Below are positions 9,260-16,962 of a stretch of 18,629 bases of DNA, piece after piece; positions within the stretch are counted from its first letter, which is position 1, and each line of letters starts with the position of its first letter. Under the pieces are notes generated by a model, which saw only the letters and a program-made list of their open reading frames with translations, did not search any database and was not told the DNA's origin. Source of the DNA: Brevundimonas sp. (lineage in GTDB: Bacteria; Pseudomonadota; Alphaproteobacteria; Caulobacterales; Caulobacteraceae); assembly GCF_031082345.1 (NCBI RefSeq), contig NZ_JAVHLH010000022.1, positions 1 through 18,629 of the forward strand, in the 5' to 3' direction. Both the position numbers and the translations under genes were made by a program.

Positions 9260-12200
9260 ATGGCTGCCAAATCGAAATCCGGCGGGAACACCATCTCCGG
9301 CACGGCCGGAAATGATCACCTGAACGGCGGCGCGGGCGCCGATGACCTCCAGGGGCTCGGCGGAAATGATCGCATCAATGGCGGCTCGGGCGCCGACATC
9401 CTCGACGGCGGTGCGGGCAACGACATCGTCAGCGGCGATTCGGGCGATGACCTGCTGATCTACGACATGGGCGAGAACGCCGGGTCGACCGACACCTACG
9501 ACGGCGGCTCGGGCCGCGACACCCTGCAGCTCGAGATGACCCGCGCCGAGTGGCAGAGCCCGGAGGTCCAGGCCGACATCGCGCGCTATCTGGCCTTCCT
9601 CGCCGAGGTCACCCACCCGGTGAACGGCCAGGCCAACAATCGCAACTTCACCTTCTCTTCCGGGCTCACGGTCTCCAAATTCGAGAGCCTGAGCGTCATC
9701 GTCGACGGCGTCGCCATCGACCCGCGCGACGAGGCCGTGACCCTGGCCGACGACGTGATGAGCGCCGGCGAGGAGACCGCCTCCATCTCCGTCGACGTGC
9801 TGGTCAATGACAGCGTGCCGGACCTGATCGCCAGCCTGACCAACACCCAGCCGACGCACGGAACGGTCTCCCTGACCCAGACCCAGGGCGCGCCGGGATC
9901 GCCCGACACGGCCAGCTTCATCTACACGCCGGACGCGACTCATTGGCAGCACCTCGCCGAGGGCGAGACGGCGACCGACACGTTCACCTACACCGTCACC
10001 GATTCGGACGGCGACGTGCAGACCGCCACCGTCACGGTGACCATCACCGGCTCGAACGACGCGCCGACGCTCGGGGCCGTCGTGTCCGAGGGCGCCGTCG
10101 TCGAGGACGGCGCTTCCAGTGCGAGCGGCTCGATCGCCTTCGCGGACGTCGACCTTCTGGACAGCCATTCCGTCACCAGCCAGGCGAACGGCGCCGGCTA
10201 TCTGGGGGTCTTCTCCGCCGGGGTGGCCGACGCCAGCACGGGCGACGGCGAAGGCTCGGTCTCCTGGAGCTTCTCGGTCGACAACGCCGCCATCCAGTAT
10301 CTGGCCGCCGGCGAGACGCTGACCCAGAGCTACACCGTCACCATCGACGACGGGAACGGCGGCACGATCGACCAGATCGTCACCGTCACCCTCACCGGCA
10401 CGAACGATGCGCCGGTGATCACCACGGCCGACGGCCACGGATCCGTGTCCGAGACAGAAGTCGCCGGTGTGCCGGCGTCCACGACCCCGGTCATGCTGGA
10501 CATCGAGACCAACGACGCCTTCGCGACGGCCCAGTTGATCGACCGCGCCGATCTGCGCGTCGCCGACAACGCCAACCTGGCCGACGACGCCGATCCCTCG
10601 ATCGAGATCCAGGGCAACATCGCCACCCGCGACGATCAGGATGTCTACCGCATCGACCTGCGGGCCGGTGAAACCCTGACGCTCGACATCGATTTCGCCG
10701 GTCTCATCCCCGGAGGCGGCGGCCTGGACAGCTTCGTCTTCCTGTACGACGCAGCCGGCAACCTGATGAATTTCAACGATGACTCGTCCACGGCGGCGGG
10801 CGGCGGCGGTTCGACCTACACGCAGGACTCCTTCCTGCAGTTCGTCGCCGGCCTGGACGGAACCTTCTACATCGTCGTCAAGGACTTCGATCAGTTCGGC
10901 CAGTCCTCGGCGGGAACCTATTCGCTCAACGTCAGCGTCGACAGCCAGAACCTGCAGCTGACCGACACCGGCTCGATGACCTTCTCGGACGTCGATCTGG
11001 CCGACGGTCACACCGTGGGCGTCACGGCCCAGGACGCCGGCTATCTCGGCGCGCTGACGGCCGTGATCGCCGACGACAGCACCAACGACGGGACGGGATC
11101 CGTCAACTGGACCTTCTCCGTCGCCAACGCTGCGGTGCAGTTCCTCGGCGCGGGTGAAACGCGGATCCAGACCTACACGGTCACCGTCGACGACGGACAG
11201 GGCGGCACGGCCAGCGAGACGGTCACCGTCACGATCACCGGCGAGAACGACGGACCCGTCATCTCGACGGCGTTCTCCGCCGGACAGATCACCGAGAACG
11301 GCGTCCCCTCGATCGATGGCGTGATCGCCTTTGACGACGTCGACCTGATCGACAGCCACACGGTCAGCGCCGAGGCGGCGACGGCGGGATACCTCGGAAC
11401 CTTCACCGCCGTGATCAGCGACAGCGCCACCGGCGAAGGCGCCGGCGAGGTCACCTGGACCTTCTCGGCGACCGACGCCGAGCTCGCCTACCTCGCGGAA
11501 GGCCAGTCGCTGCTGCAGCGCTACATCGTCACGCTCGACGACGGCAACGGCGGCACGACCCAGCAACTGGTGAACATCACCATCGTCGGAACCAACGATG
11601 CGCCGACGATCACCTCGGCGGTCGCCACGGGCCATGTGGTGGAGGATGCGAACCTGTCCGCCTCCGGCGCCATCGCCTTCTCCGACGTTGACCTTCGGGA
11701 CGCCCACGCGGTTTCCAGCGCGGCCAACGCCGACGGATACCTGGGCACGTTCTCCGCCGTGCTGGCGGACGACAGCACGGACGACGGCGAAGGCTCGGTG
11801 AGCTGGAGCTTCACGGTCGACAACGCCGCCATCCAGCATCTGGCGGCGGGCGAGATCCTGACCCAGAGCTACACCGTCACCGTCGACGACGGCAACGGCG
11901 GCACGGTCGACCAGACCGTCACCGTCACCCTCACCGGCACGAACGACGCCCCGGTGGTGCAGGGCGTCGCCGCCAATGCGACGGAGGACGGCGCGCCGGT
12001 CACCGTCGCCTTCTCCGCGGATGACGTGGACAGCGACGACGACGCCGGCACCCTGACCTACGCCATCACCTCGGCGCCCGCCGAGGGCAGCGTCGTCAAC
12101 AACGGCGACGGCACCTTCTCCTTCGACCCGGGGGCCGATTTCCAGGACCTCGCCGAGGGCGAGACCCGCGAGATCACCTTCGGCTACGACGCCACGGATG

Positions 12201-15200
12201 CGCACGGCGCCACGACGGCGGGGTCGGTGACGATCACGGTCACCGGAACCAACGACGCGCCCGTCACGGGCGATGTCGAGCTGGGTGGAACGTCGGTCGG
12301 CGTCGGCTTCCCGCTCGTCTTCGGCGGCTACTATAATTACGCCGCCTACAATCAGGACAGCGGAGAGGTGGTCTTCTCGCTGATCGATACCAACGGCGAC
12401 GGGATCGTCGACGCCCCGGGCTCGTCTTCGGAACTCGCCGACAACGCCCAGACCTACGATGTGAACTACGGCCTGGCAGTCGGAGACGTTGACGGCGACG
12501 GGGACGTGGACGTCGTCGTGGCCACCAACCAGGGACTCGTCTCGTACACCAACGTTGGCGACACCAACGGCGACGGGGAGGCGAATTTTGTCCGGTCGGT
12601 CCTGACCAACGGATTCGCAGGATATGATGTTGCGCTCGGCGACCTGGACGGCGACGGTCGTCTCGATCTCGTGGCGTCGCGATACAACACTCTGACTGAG
12701 CTGCTGAACACCGGCGACGCAAACGGCGACGGGCTGGTTAACGACTTCGCGGCGCGAACGGTCGCCACGGGCGGCCAAGGCAATGCCTACGGCATCTCGA
12801 CCGCCGACATGAACGGCGACGGTCTCACCGACGTCATCGTCGCCAACTACGTCCAGGGTCCCAACCAGATTCTGCTGAACCAGGGCGACACGGACGGCGA
12901 CGGACAGCTCAACTACCGGGTCCAGAATCTCAACGGCGTCTACAATATCTACGGTATGGGCGCGACCACCGGCGATATCGACGGCGACGGCGACCTTGAT
13001 CTTCTGATCTCCCGCTGGAGCAACCAGAACGAGGTCGTCTACATCAATGACGGCGATACGAACGGCGACGGCCTGATCGACTTCAGGACCATCGAACTGC
13101 CCACCGGCGGCTACACGATGGAGAGCGAGCTTATCGACATTGACGGCGACGGCGACCTCGACGTCGTTACGTCGGACCTCGGCGGGACCGCTCGCATCGC
13201 CTACAATCAGGGCGACCCGAATGGCGACGGTCTGGTCGAATTCTCGATTCAGACCGTGACCGGCGCCAGCGGCAACTATGGCGTGGCGGTTGGCGACGTC
13301 GATGGCGACGGCGACCTCGACATCGTCTTCCCTTCCCTCAATACGAATGGCGCGGTCTACCTGCAGAATCAGGGAGACACGGACGGGGATGGCCAGCTCA
13401 ACTTCGCCCGCGTGTCGTTGACCGGGGTCGAGCGTTCCTGGGATGCCGAGTTCACCCCGAACGGCGGCGGCGGCGGCGGTTCGGGCGCTTATGAGGACGG
13501 CCCGGTCGTGACCGGGGCCTTCGTCGGCGACGACGTCGACAGCGATGACGACGGCGCCACCCTGACCTACACGATCACCTCGGCCCCTTCGGAAGGCAGC
13601 GTCGTGAACAATGGCGACGGCACCTTCGGCTTCTCGCCCGGTGACGATTTCCAGGACCTGGCCCAGGGCGAAACGCGGACGGTGACCTTCACCTACACCG
13701 CCACCGACGCCCATGGCGCGGTCTCCGAGCCCAGCACCGTCACGATCCGGGTCGCCGGCACGAACGATGCGCCGGTCGCGGCGGTCGACACCGCATCCGG
13801 CGCGGAAGACGCCTCGGTGACCATCAACGTGCTCGCGAACGACACCGACGTCGATGGCGAGACGCTGACCATCACCCACGTCAATGGCGCCAATATCGGT
13901 GTCGACGGGACGGTCGCCCTGGGTGGCGGCGCCAGCGTCCGCCTCAACGCGGACGGCGCCCTGACCTATACGCCGGCCGCGAACGCCACCGGCCTGCAGT
14001 CCTTCTCCTACACCGTCAGCGACGGTGTCGGCGGGGCGACGACGGCCACGGTCGAGGTCGACCTCACCCCGGTCAATGACGCCCCCGTCAGCCAGCCGGA
14101 CGCCGCCTCGACCGATGAGGACACCACCCTGGTGCTGACGGCGACGAGCCTGCTCGCCAACGACACCGATCTGGACGGCGATGCGCTCGTGATCTCGTCG
14201 GTCTCGGCCGTGTCCGCGCGCGGCGCCAGCGTCTCCATCAACGCCGCCGGCGACGTGGTCTATAACCCCGGCGTGTCGGCGGAACTCCAGGCGCTGAGCC
14301 GTTCACAGCAGGTGACGGACACCTTCACCTATGTCGTGACCGATGCGGCCGGGGCGACCTCCACCGCGACCGTTACGATCACGGTGGAGGGCCAGCTGGA
14401 AGCGCCCGTGGCCAACCCGGACACCGTCACGGTGTCCCAGAACGGTCAGGCGTCCGGCGACGTGGTCGCCAACGACATCGTCACCGGCTCGACCGACAAC
14501 AGCGGCAACGTGCTGGTCAACGGCAGCTTCGAAGACGGCCATTCGGTCGGACCGGGCGGGCTCGACTATCCGGCCAGCCTGCCGGGCTGGACCTCCGTCC
14601 AGGGCTCGTTCGAGGTCTGGGGAACCGGCTTCCTCGGCAATACGGCCAGCGACGGCACGGCGTTCTTGGAACTGGACAACGGCGGCGGCCAGGACGCCTA
14701 CAGCAGCAACCTGACCACCGACGTGGGGCGTGAATACACGCTGGCGTTCGACCTCGCGCTGCGCAACGGCACCTCGGCGATCAGCAACCGGGTCGAGTTC
14801 TTCGTCAACGGCGTGTCTCTGGGCGTCTTCACGCCGCCTTCGACCACCTTCACCACCTTCACCGTCAGCTTCATCGGCAGCGGCTCCGACGTCATCACCT
14901 TCCGTGAGCCGGCGAACGCCAACGACGGCGTCGGCGGCCTGATCGACAACCTCCGCATCGCGGCGGACGCCGATGTGTTCGTCACCGCCGTGGACGGCGA
15001 CGCCGCCCTCGTCGGGGCGGAGGTCGAAGGCTCGAACGGCGGGGAGTTCATCCTGCAGTCGGACGGCAGCTACACCTTCGACACCGACGGTGACTTCGCC
15101 CACCTCGGCGTTGGAGAAACGGCCACCACCTCGGTGACCTACACCGTCACCGACGACGGCGGATCGGCCAGCACCACCCTGACCGTCACGGTCGAGGGCG

Positions 15201-16813
15201 AGAACGACGGCCCGGTCGCCGCCGATGACGCCGTCGCGGCGGTCGAGGACCAACCGATCACCTTCGACGTGCGATCCAACGACAGCGATGTCGACGGGGA
15301 CACGCTGACCGTGACCCACATCAACGGTCAGGCGATTTCGGCCGGCGGCTCGGTTGCGCTCGGCGGCGGGGTGCTCAGCCTGAACCCCAATGGCTCGCTC
15401 ACCTACACGCCGGCGGCCAACGCCAGCGGCGAGGTCGACTTCACCTATACGGTGGCGGACGGCTTCGGCGGCGTGGCCACCGCCTCCACCACCATCAATG
15501 TGGCTGGCGTGGCGGACGCCCCGGTGCTCGCGGTCGGATCCTCGACCGTGCTGAACCCGACCGTCGGTTCGGCGATCCAGACGACCGTCACCCTTGCGGC
15601 GGGCGACACGGTTTCGTTCAACTGGGACTTCGTGGCCCACGACTACATGCCCTTCAACGACTTCGCCTTCGCCTCGGTGAACGGCGCGGCCTATATGCTG
15701 GGATCGGTCCAGGTCGTTGGAGATTACGGCACCACGGGCTGGAAGACCTTCACCTTCACGGCGACGGAGGCCGGGGAGTACAGCTTCGGCGTCGGCGTCT
15801 CGAACGTGAACGACAGTTCGCTCAACTCGCACCTGCTGGTCGACAATCTGCAGGTCAACGGCGTCACGATCTCGAGCTTCGAAACCGGCTTCACCGGCTG
15901 GACCACCCTGGGCTCCGTCGGCGTCCAGGGCGCCCACGATGGCGTCACGCCGACCCACGGCGGCCAGATGGCCTATCTGGACTCCGCGTCGTTCTCGGCC
16001 GCGGCCATCGAAAGCTTCCTCGGCCTCGTGCCGGGGCGTCTGGCCCGGATCGCCGAGGCGGCCGGTCAGCAAGGCGACGAGGTGACCGTTCCGATCTCCA
16101 TGACCTTGGGGGCGGGCGAGGCGACGGAGGACTCCTACGTCGTCATCACCGGCTTCCCGGAGGGTTCGACCTTCAACTTCGGAGCGCTGGACGCGAGCGG
16201 CGGCTGGCGGGTCCCGGCCAGCGATCTGGGCGGCAATCTGCTGATCAACACGCCTGACGACTATTCGGGCTCGTTCACCCTCTCCGTTGTGGGCGCCACC
16301 TACATCGACGAGAGCGGGTCCCTGGCCAGCACGGCGGCGCAGACGATCACGGTGACCATCGACCCGGCTCCGTCCGCCGTCGTCGCGGAGGCGGCCCCCC
16401 TGGTCATGTCGTCCAAGCCGGCGCCGGAAGTCTCTCCCCAGTCGGACGACGACGCCTTCGTCATGCCGCCGGTGGACGACACGGAGCCCATGGTTCTGCC
16501 GGGACTCTCCGGGACGGAACTGCAGCTGAGCGATCCCGCCGACGGTCCCACTGTCGGCGACACGTCCCTGACCCTGTCCGGCGACGGTTCGTTCACCTAT
16601 GGCGACGACCTGTTCGTCCTGCCGGCCATCGCTGACCTGGAGCCCCTGGTTCTGCCTGACGTCTCCGGGACGGAATTCCTGCTGACCGAACTCGCACTTC
16701 CCGCCGGACGGATGAGCGGAGACATGTTCCTGAACCTGTCCACCGACGGTGCGCTCTCCTACAGCGGCGACCCGGCGTCTCGTCCGCTGGGCGACCTCGA
16801 CCTCTGGAGCTAG
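9260..16813 (+). CDS. Giant RTX/VCBS-repeat adhesin-like protein with nested domains (2517 aa)
   Basis: Very acidic, Gly/Asp/Thr-rich extracellular repeat protein with no Sec signal peptide. Domains in order: RTX calcium nonapeptides (about 14-90, GGxGxDxL type); linker (93-155); VCBS/cadherin-like repeats with junctions at NDAP/NDGP 266, 382, 663, 779, 895, 998, 1502, 1606 and 1982; PPC-like beta-sandwich (417-560); FG-GAP propeller with about 13 DxDGDG/DxNGDG calcium loops (about 1011-1397) ending in Gly6-Ser-Gly; DUF642/CBM-like jelly roll (1750-1902, begins LVNGSFEDG); second jelly-roll-like module (2097-2241); a repeat with a helical start (about 2246-2372); Pro/Asp-rich tail with a 52-residue duplication (2400-2505). 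The start has AAGGGG at 8 nt. The family and lack of signal suggest type I secretion and a surface or biofilm role; this is inference. The last 140 residues are the likely place for an export signal. No transporter genes are in the window. Confidence 0.9.
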   Translation: MAAKSKSGGNTISGTAGNDHLNGGAGADDLQGLGGNDRINGGSGADILDGGAGNDIVSGDSGDDLLIYDMGENAGSTDTYDGGSGRDTLQLEMTRAEWQSPEVQADIARYLAFLAEVTHPVNGQANNRNFTFSSGLTVSKFESLSVIVDGVAIDPRDEAVTLADDVMSAGEETASISVDVLVNDSVPDLIASLTNTQPTHGTVSLTQTQGAPGSPDTASFIYTPDATHWQHLAEGETATDTFTYTVTDSDGDVQTATVTVTITGSNDAPTLGAVVSEGAVVEDGASSASGSIAFADVDLLDSHSVTSQANGAGYLGVFSAGVADASTGDGEGSVSWSFSVDNAAIQYLAAGETLTQSYTVTIDDGNGGTIDQIVTVTLTGTNDAPVITTADGHGSVSETEVAGVPASTTPVMLDIETNDAFATAQLIDRADLRVADNANLADDADPSIEIQGNIATRDDQDVYRIDLRAGETLTLDIDFAGLIPGGGGLDSFVFLYDAAGNLMNFNDDSSTAAGGGGSTYTQDSFLQFVAGLDGTFYIVVKDFDQFGQSSAGTYSLNVSVDSQNLQLTDTGSMTFSDVDLADGHTVGVTAQDAGYLGALTAVIADDSTNDGTGSVNWTFSVANAAVQFLGAGETRIQTYTVTVDDGQGGTASETVTVTITGENDGPVISTAFSAGQITENGVPSIDGVIAFDDVDLIDSHTVSAEAATAGYLGTFTAVISDSATGEGAGEVTWTFSATDAELAYLAEGQSLLQRYIVTLDDGNGGTTQQLVNITIVGTNDAPTITSAVATGHVVEDANLSASGAIAFSDVDLRDAHAVSSAANADGYLGTFSAVLADDSTDDGEGSVSWSFTVDNAAIQHLAAGEILTQSYTVTVDDGNGGTVDQTVTVTLTGTNDAPVVQGVAANATEDGAPVTVAFSADDVDSDDDAGTLTYAITSAPAEGSVVNNGDGTFSFDPGADFQDLAEGETREITFGYDATDAHGATTAGSVTITVTGTNDAPVTGDVELGGTSVGVGFPLVFGGYYNYAAYNQDSGEVVFSLIDTNGDGIVDAPGSSSELADNAQTYDVNYGLAVGDVDGDGDVDVVVATNQGLVSYTNVGDTNGDGEANFVRSVLTNGFAGYDVALGDLDGDGRLDLVASRYNTLTELLNTGDANGDGLVNDFAARTVATGGQGNAYGISTADMNGDGLTDVIVANYVQGPNQILLNQGDTDGDGQLNYRVQNLNGVYNIYGMGATTGDIDGDGDLDLLISRWSNQNEVVYINDGDTNGDGLIDFRTIELPTGGYTMESELIDIDGDGDLDVVTSDLGGTARIAYNQGDPNGDGLVEFSIQTVTGASGNYGVAVGDVDGDGDLDIVFPSLNTNGAVYLQNQGDTDGDGQLNFARVSLTGVERSWDAEFTPNGGGGGGSGAYEDGPVVTGAFVGDDVDSDDDGATLTYTITSAPSEGSVVNNGDGTFGFSPGDDFQDLAQGETRTVTFTYTATDAHGAVSEPSTVTIRVAGTNDAPVAAVDTASGAEDASVTINVLANDTDVDGETLTITHVNGANIGVDGTVALGGGASVRLNADGALTYTPAANATGLQSFSYTVSDGVGGATTATVEVDLTPVNDAPVSQPDAASTDEDTTLVLTATSLLANDTDLDGDALVISSVSAVSARGASVSINAAGDVVYNPGVSAELQALSRSQQVTDTFTYVVTDAAGATSTATVTITVEGQLEAPVANPDTVTVSQNGQASGDVVANDIVTGSTDNSGNVLVNGSFEDGHSVGPGGLDYPASLPGWTSVQGSFEVWGTGFLGNTASDGTAFLELDNGGGQDAYSSNLTTDVGREYTLAFDLALRNGTSAISNRVEFFVNGVSLGVFTPPSTTFTTFTVSFIGSGSDVITFREPANANDGVGGLIDNLRIAADADVFVTAVDGDAALVGAEVEGSNGGEFILQSDGSYTFDTDGDFAHLGVGETATTSVTYTVTDDGGSASTTLTVTVEGENDGPVAADDAVAAVEDQPITFDVRSNDSDVDGDTLTVTHINGQAISAGGSVALGGGVLSLNPNGSLTYTPAANASGEVDFTYTVADGFGGVATASTTINVAGVADAPVLAVGSSTVLNPTVGSAIQTTVTLAAGDTVSFNWDFVAHDYMPFNDFAFASVNGAAYMLGSVQVVGDYGTTGWKTFTFTATEAGEYSFGVGVSNVNDSSLNSHLLVDNLQVNGVTISSFETGFTGWTTLGSVGVQGAHDGVTPTHGGQMAYLDSASFSAAAIESFLGLVPGRLARIAEAAGQQGDEVTVPISMTLGAGEATEDSYVVITGFPEGSTFNFGALDASGGWRVPASDLGGNLLINTPDDYSGSFTLSVVGATYIDESGSLASTAAQTITVTIDPAPSAVVAEAAPLVMSSKPAPEVSPQSDDDAFVMPPVDDTEPMVLPGLSGTELQLSDPADGPTVGDTSLTLSGDGSFTYGDDLFVLPAIADLEPLVLPDVSGTEFLLTELALPAGRMSGDMFLNLSTDGALSYSGDPASRPLGDLDLWS
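10244..10417 (+). repeat. VCBS repeat copy A (58 codons), near-identical to copy B
   Basis: Encodes DGEGSVSWSF...LTGTNDAPV. It matches 11783-11956 with 52 of 58 residues identical by my alignment and no gaps, and the DNA is similarly close. It marks a fairly recent internal duplication or gene conversion within the giant gene. Confidence 0.85.
11783..11956 (+). repeat. VCBS repeat copy B (58 codons)
   Basis: Partner of the repeat at 10244-10417; same length of 174 bp. Residue differences are conservative (S/T, Y/H, T/I, I/V twice, I/T). The repeats between the two copies are much more diverged, so the pair is not simply adjacent tandem units. Confidence 0.85.
12290..13480 (+). other. FG-GAP/calcium-loop propeller segment with lower GC
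   Basis: The sub-region of the giant gene that encodes alternating DVDGDGDxD and GDTNGDGxxN loops. Four lines counted by hand (12601, 12661, 12901, 13021) are 53-63 percent GC, against 72 percent for two flanking VCBS lines (11881, 14041). It ends in a GGC/GGT run encoding Gly6 before the interrupted VCBS repeat resumes. Confidence 0.7.
16457..16775 (+). repeat. Duplicated C-terminal segment of the giant protein
   Basis: Two related units begin FVMPPVDDTEPMVLPGLSGTE (from residue 2400) and FVLPAIADLEPLVLPDVSGTE (from 2452), a 52-residue period. Each runs on to a LxLSxDGxxxYxxD-like end (GDGSFTYGDD and TDGALSYSGD). The units are diverged enough to be an old duplication. Their position at the C terminus suggests a role in export or surface retention, which is inference. 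Confidence 0.7.
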
Positions 16814-16962
16814 GCCGCCCCGGTCTCCGGCGTCAGATCGCTGACGCCGGAGACGCCTTCTGTATGCCGGGATCGGTCGGAGCGCGGGCTGATCAGCCCA
16901 AGGAAACTCCCCACGATCAGGCTGGCTACGCCCAAAGCGACAACCAGGAGCGAAGTATTCAT
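16810..16962 (-). CDS. Small single-pass membrane protein (50 aa) at the end of the T2SS operon
   Basis: Short ORF translating as MNTSLLVVALGVASLIVG and continuing SFLGLISPRSDRSRHTEG to a short polar tail. One membrane helix (about 4-24) is followed by a positive cluster, so the N terminus is probably outside and the tail cytosolic. Evidence for reality: its ATG overlaps the stop of the GspC/N-like gene in ATGA, exactly as gspL/gspM and gspM/gspC are joined. Against: residues 37-47 are encoded by a perfect hairpin that looks like a terminator, so the tail could be incidental. No homologue is recognised. The TAG stop overlaps the giant gene's TAG in a CTAG palindrome. Confidence 0.55.
   Translation of the reverse strand: MNTSLLVVALGVASLIVGSFLGLISPRSDRSRHTEGVSGVSDLTPETGAA
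16823..16854. terminator. Perfect 14-bp inverted repeat, likely bidirectional terminator
   Basis: GTCTCCGGCGTCAG and CTGACGCCGGAGAC pair perfectly around a 4-nt loop ATCG, starting 9 bp after the giant gene's stop. The structure works on both strands, between two convergent transcription units. The T-tract is weak on the plus side (GCCTTCTG), but the stem is long and GC-rich. It lies inside the 50-codon ORF on the minus strand. Confidence 0.75.

Noticed and set aside
10785..10810. A TAAG-type site in the giant protein that resembles the LapG protease target of LapA adhesins
   Set aside because: It lies mid-protein (about residue 513) in a Gly-rich loop of the PPC-like module, not in an N-terminal retention module, so it is probably incidental.
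12290..13480. The lower-GC propeller segment as a separate mobile element
   Set aside because: No inverted repeats, transposase or target duplication are visible, and the reading frame is continuous; domain shuffling within the gene is enough to explain it.
9149..13879. A 1576-codon open frame on the minus strand, antisense to the giant gene
   Set aside because: It is a by-product of the biased GC-rich Asp/Gly/Thr codons of the repeats; its translation is Val/Gly/Asp/Arg filler without domain patterns, while the plus frame gives clear domains and a ribosome binding site.
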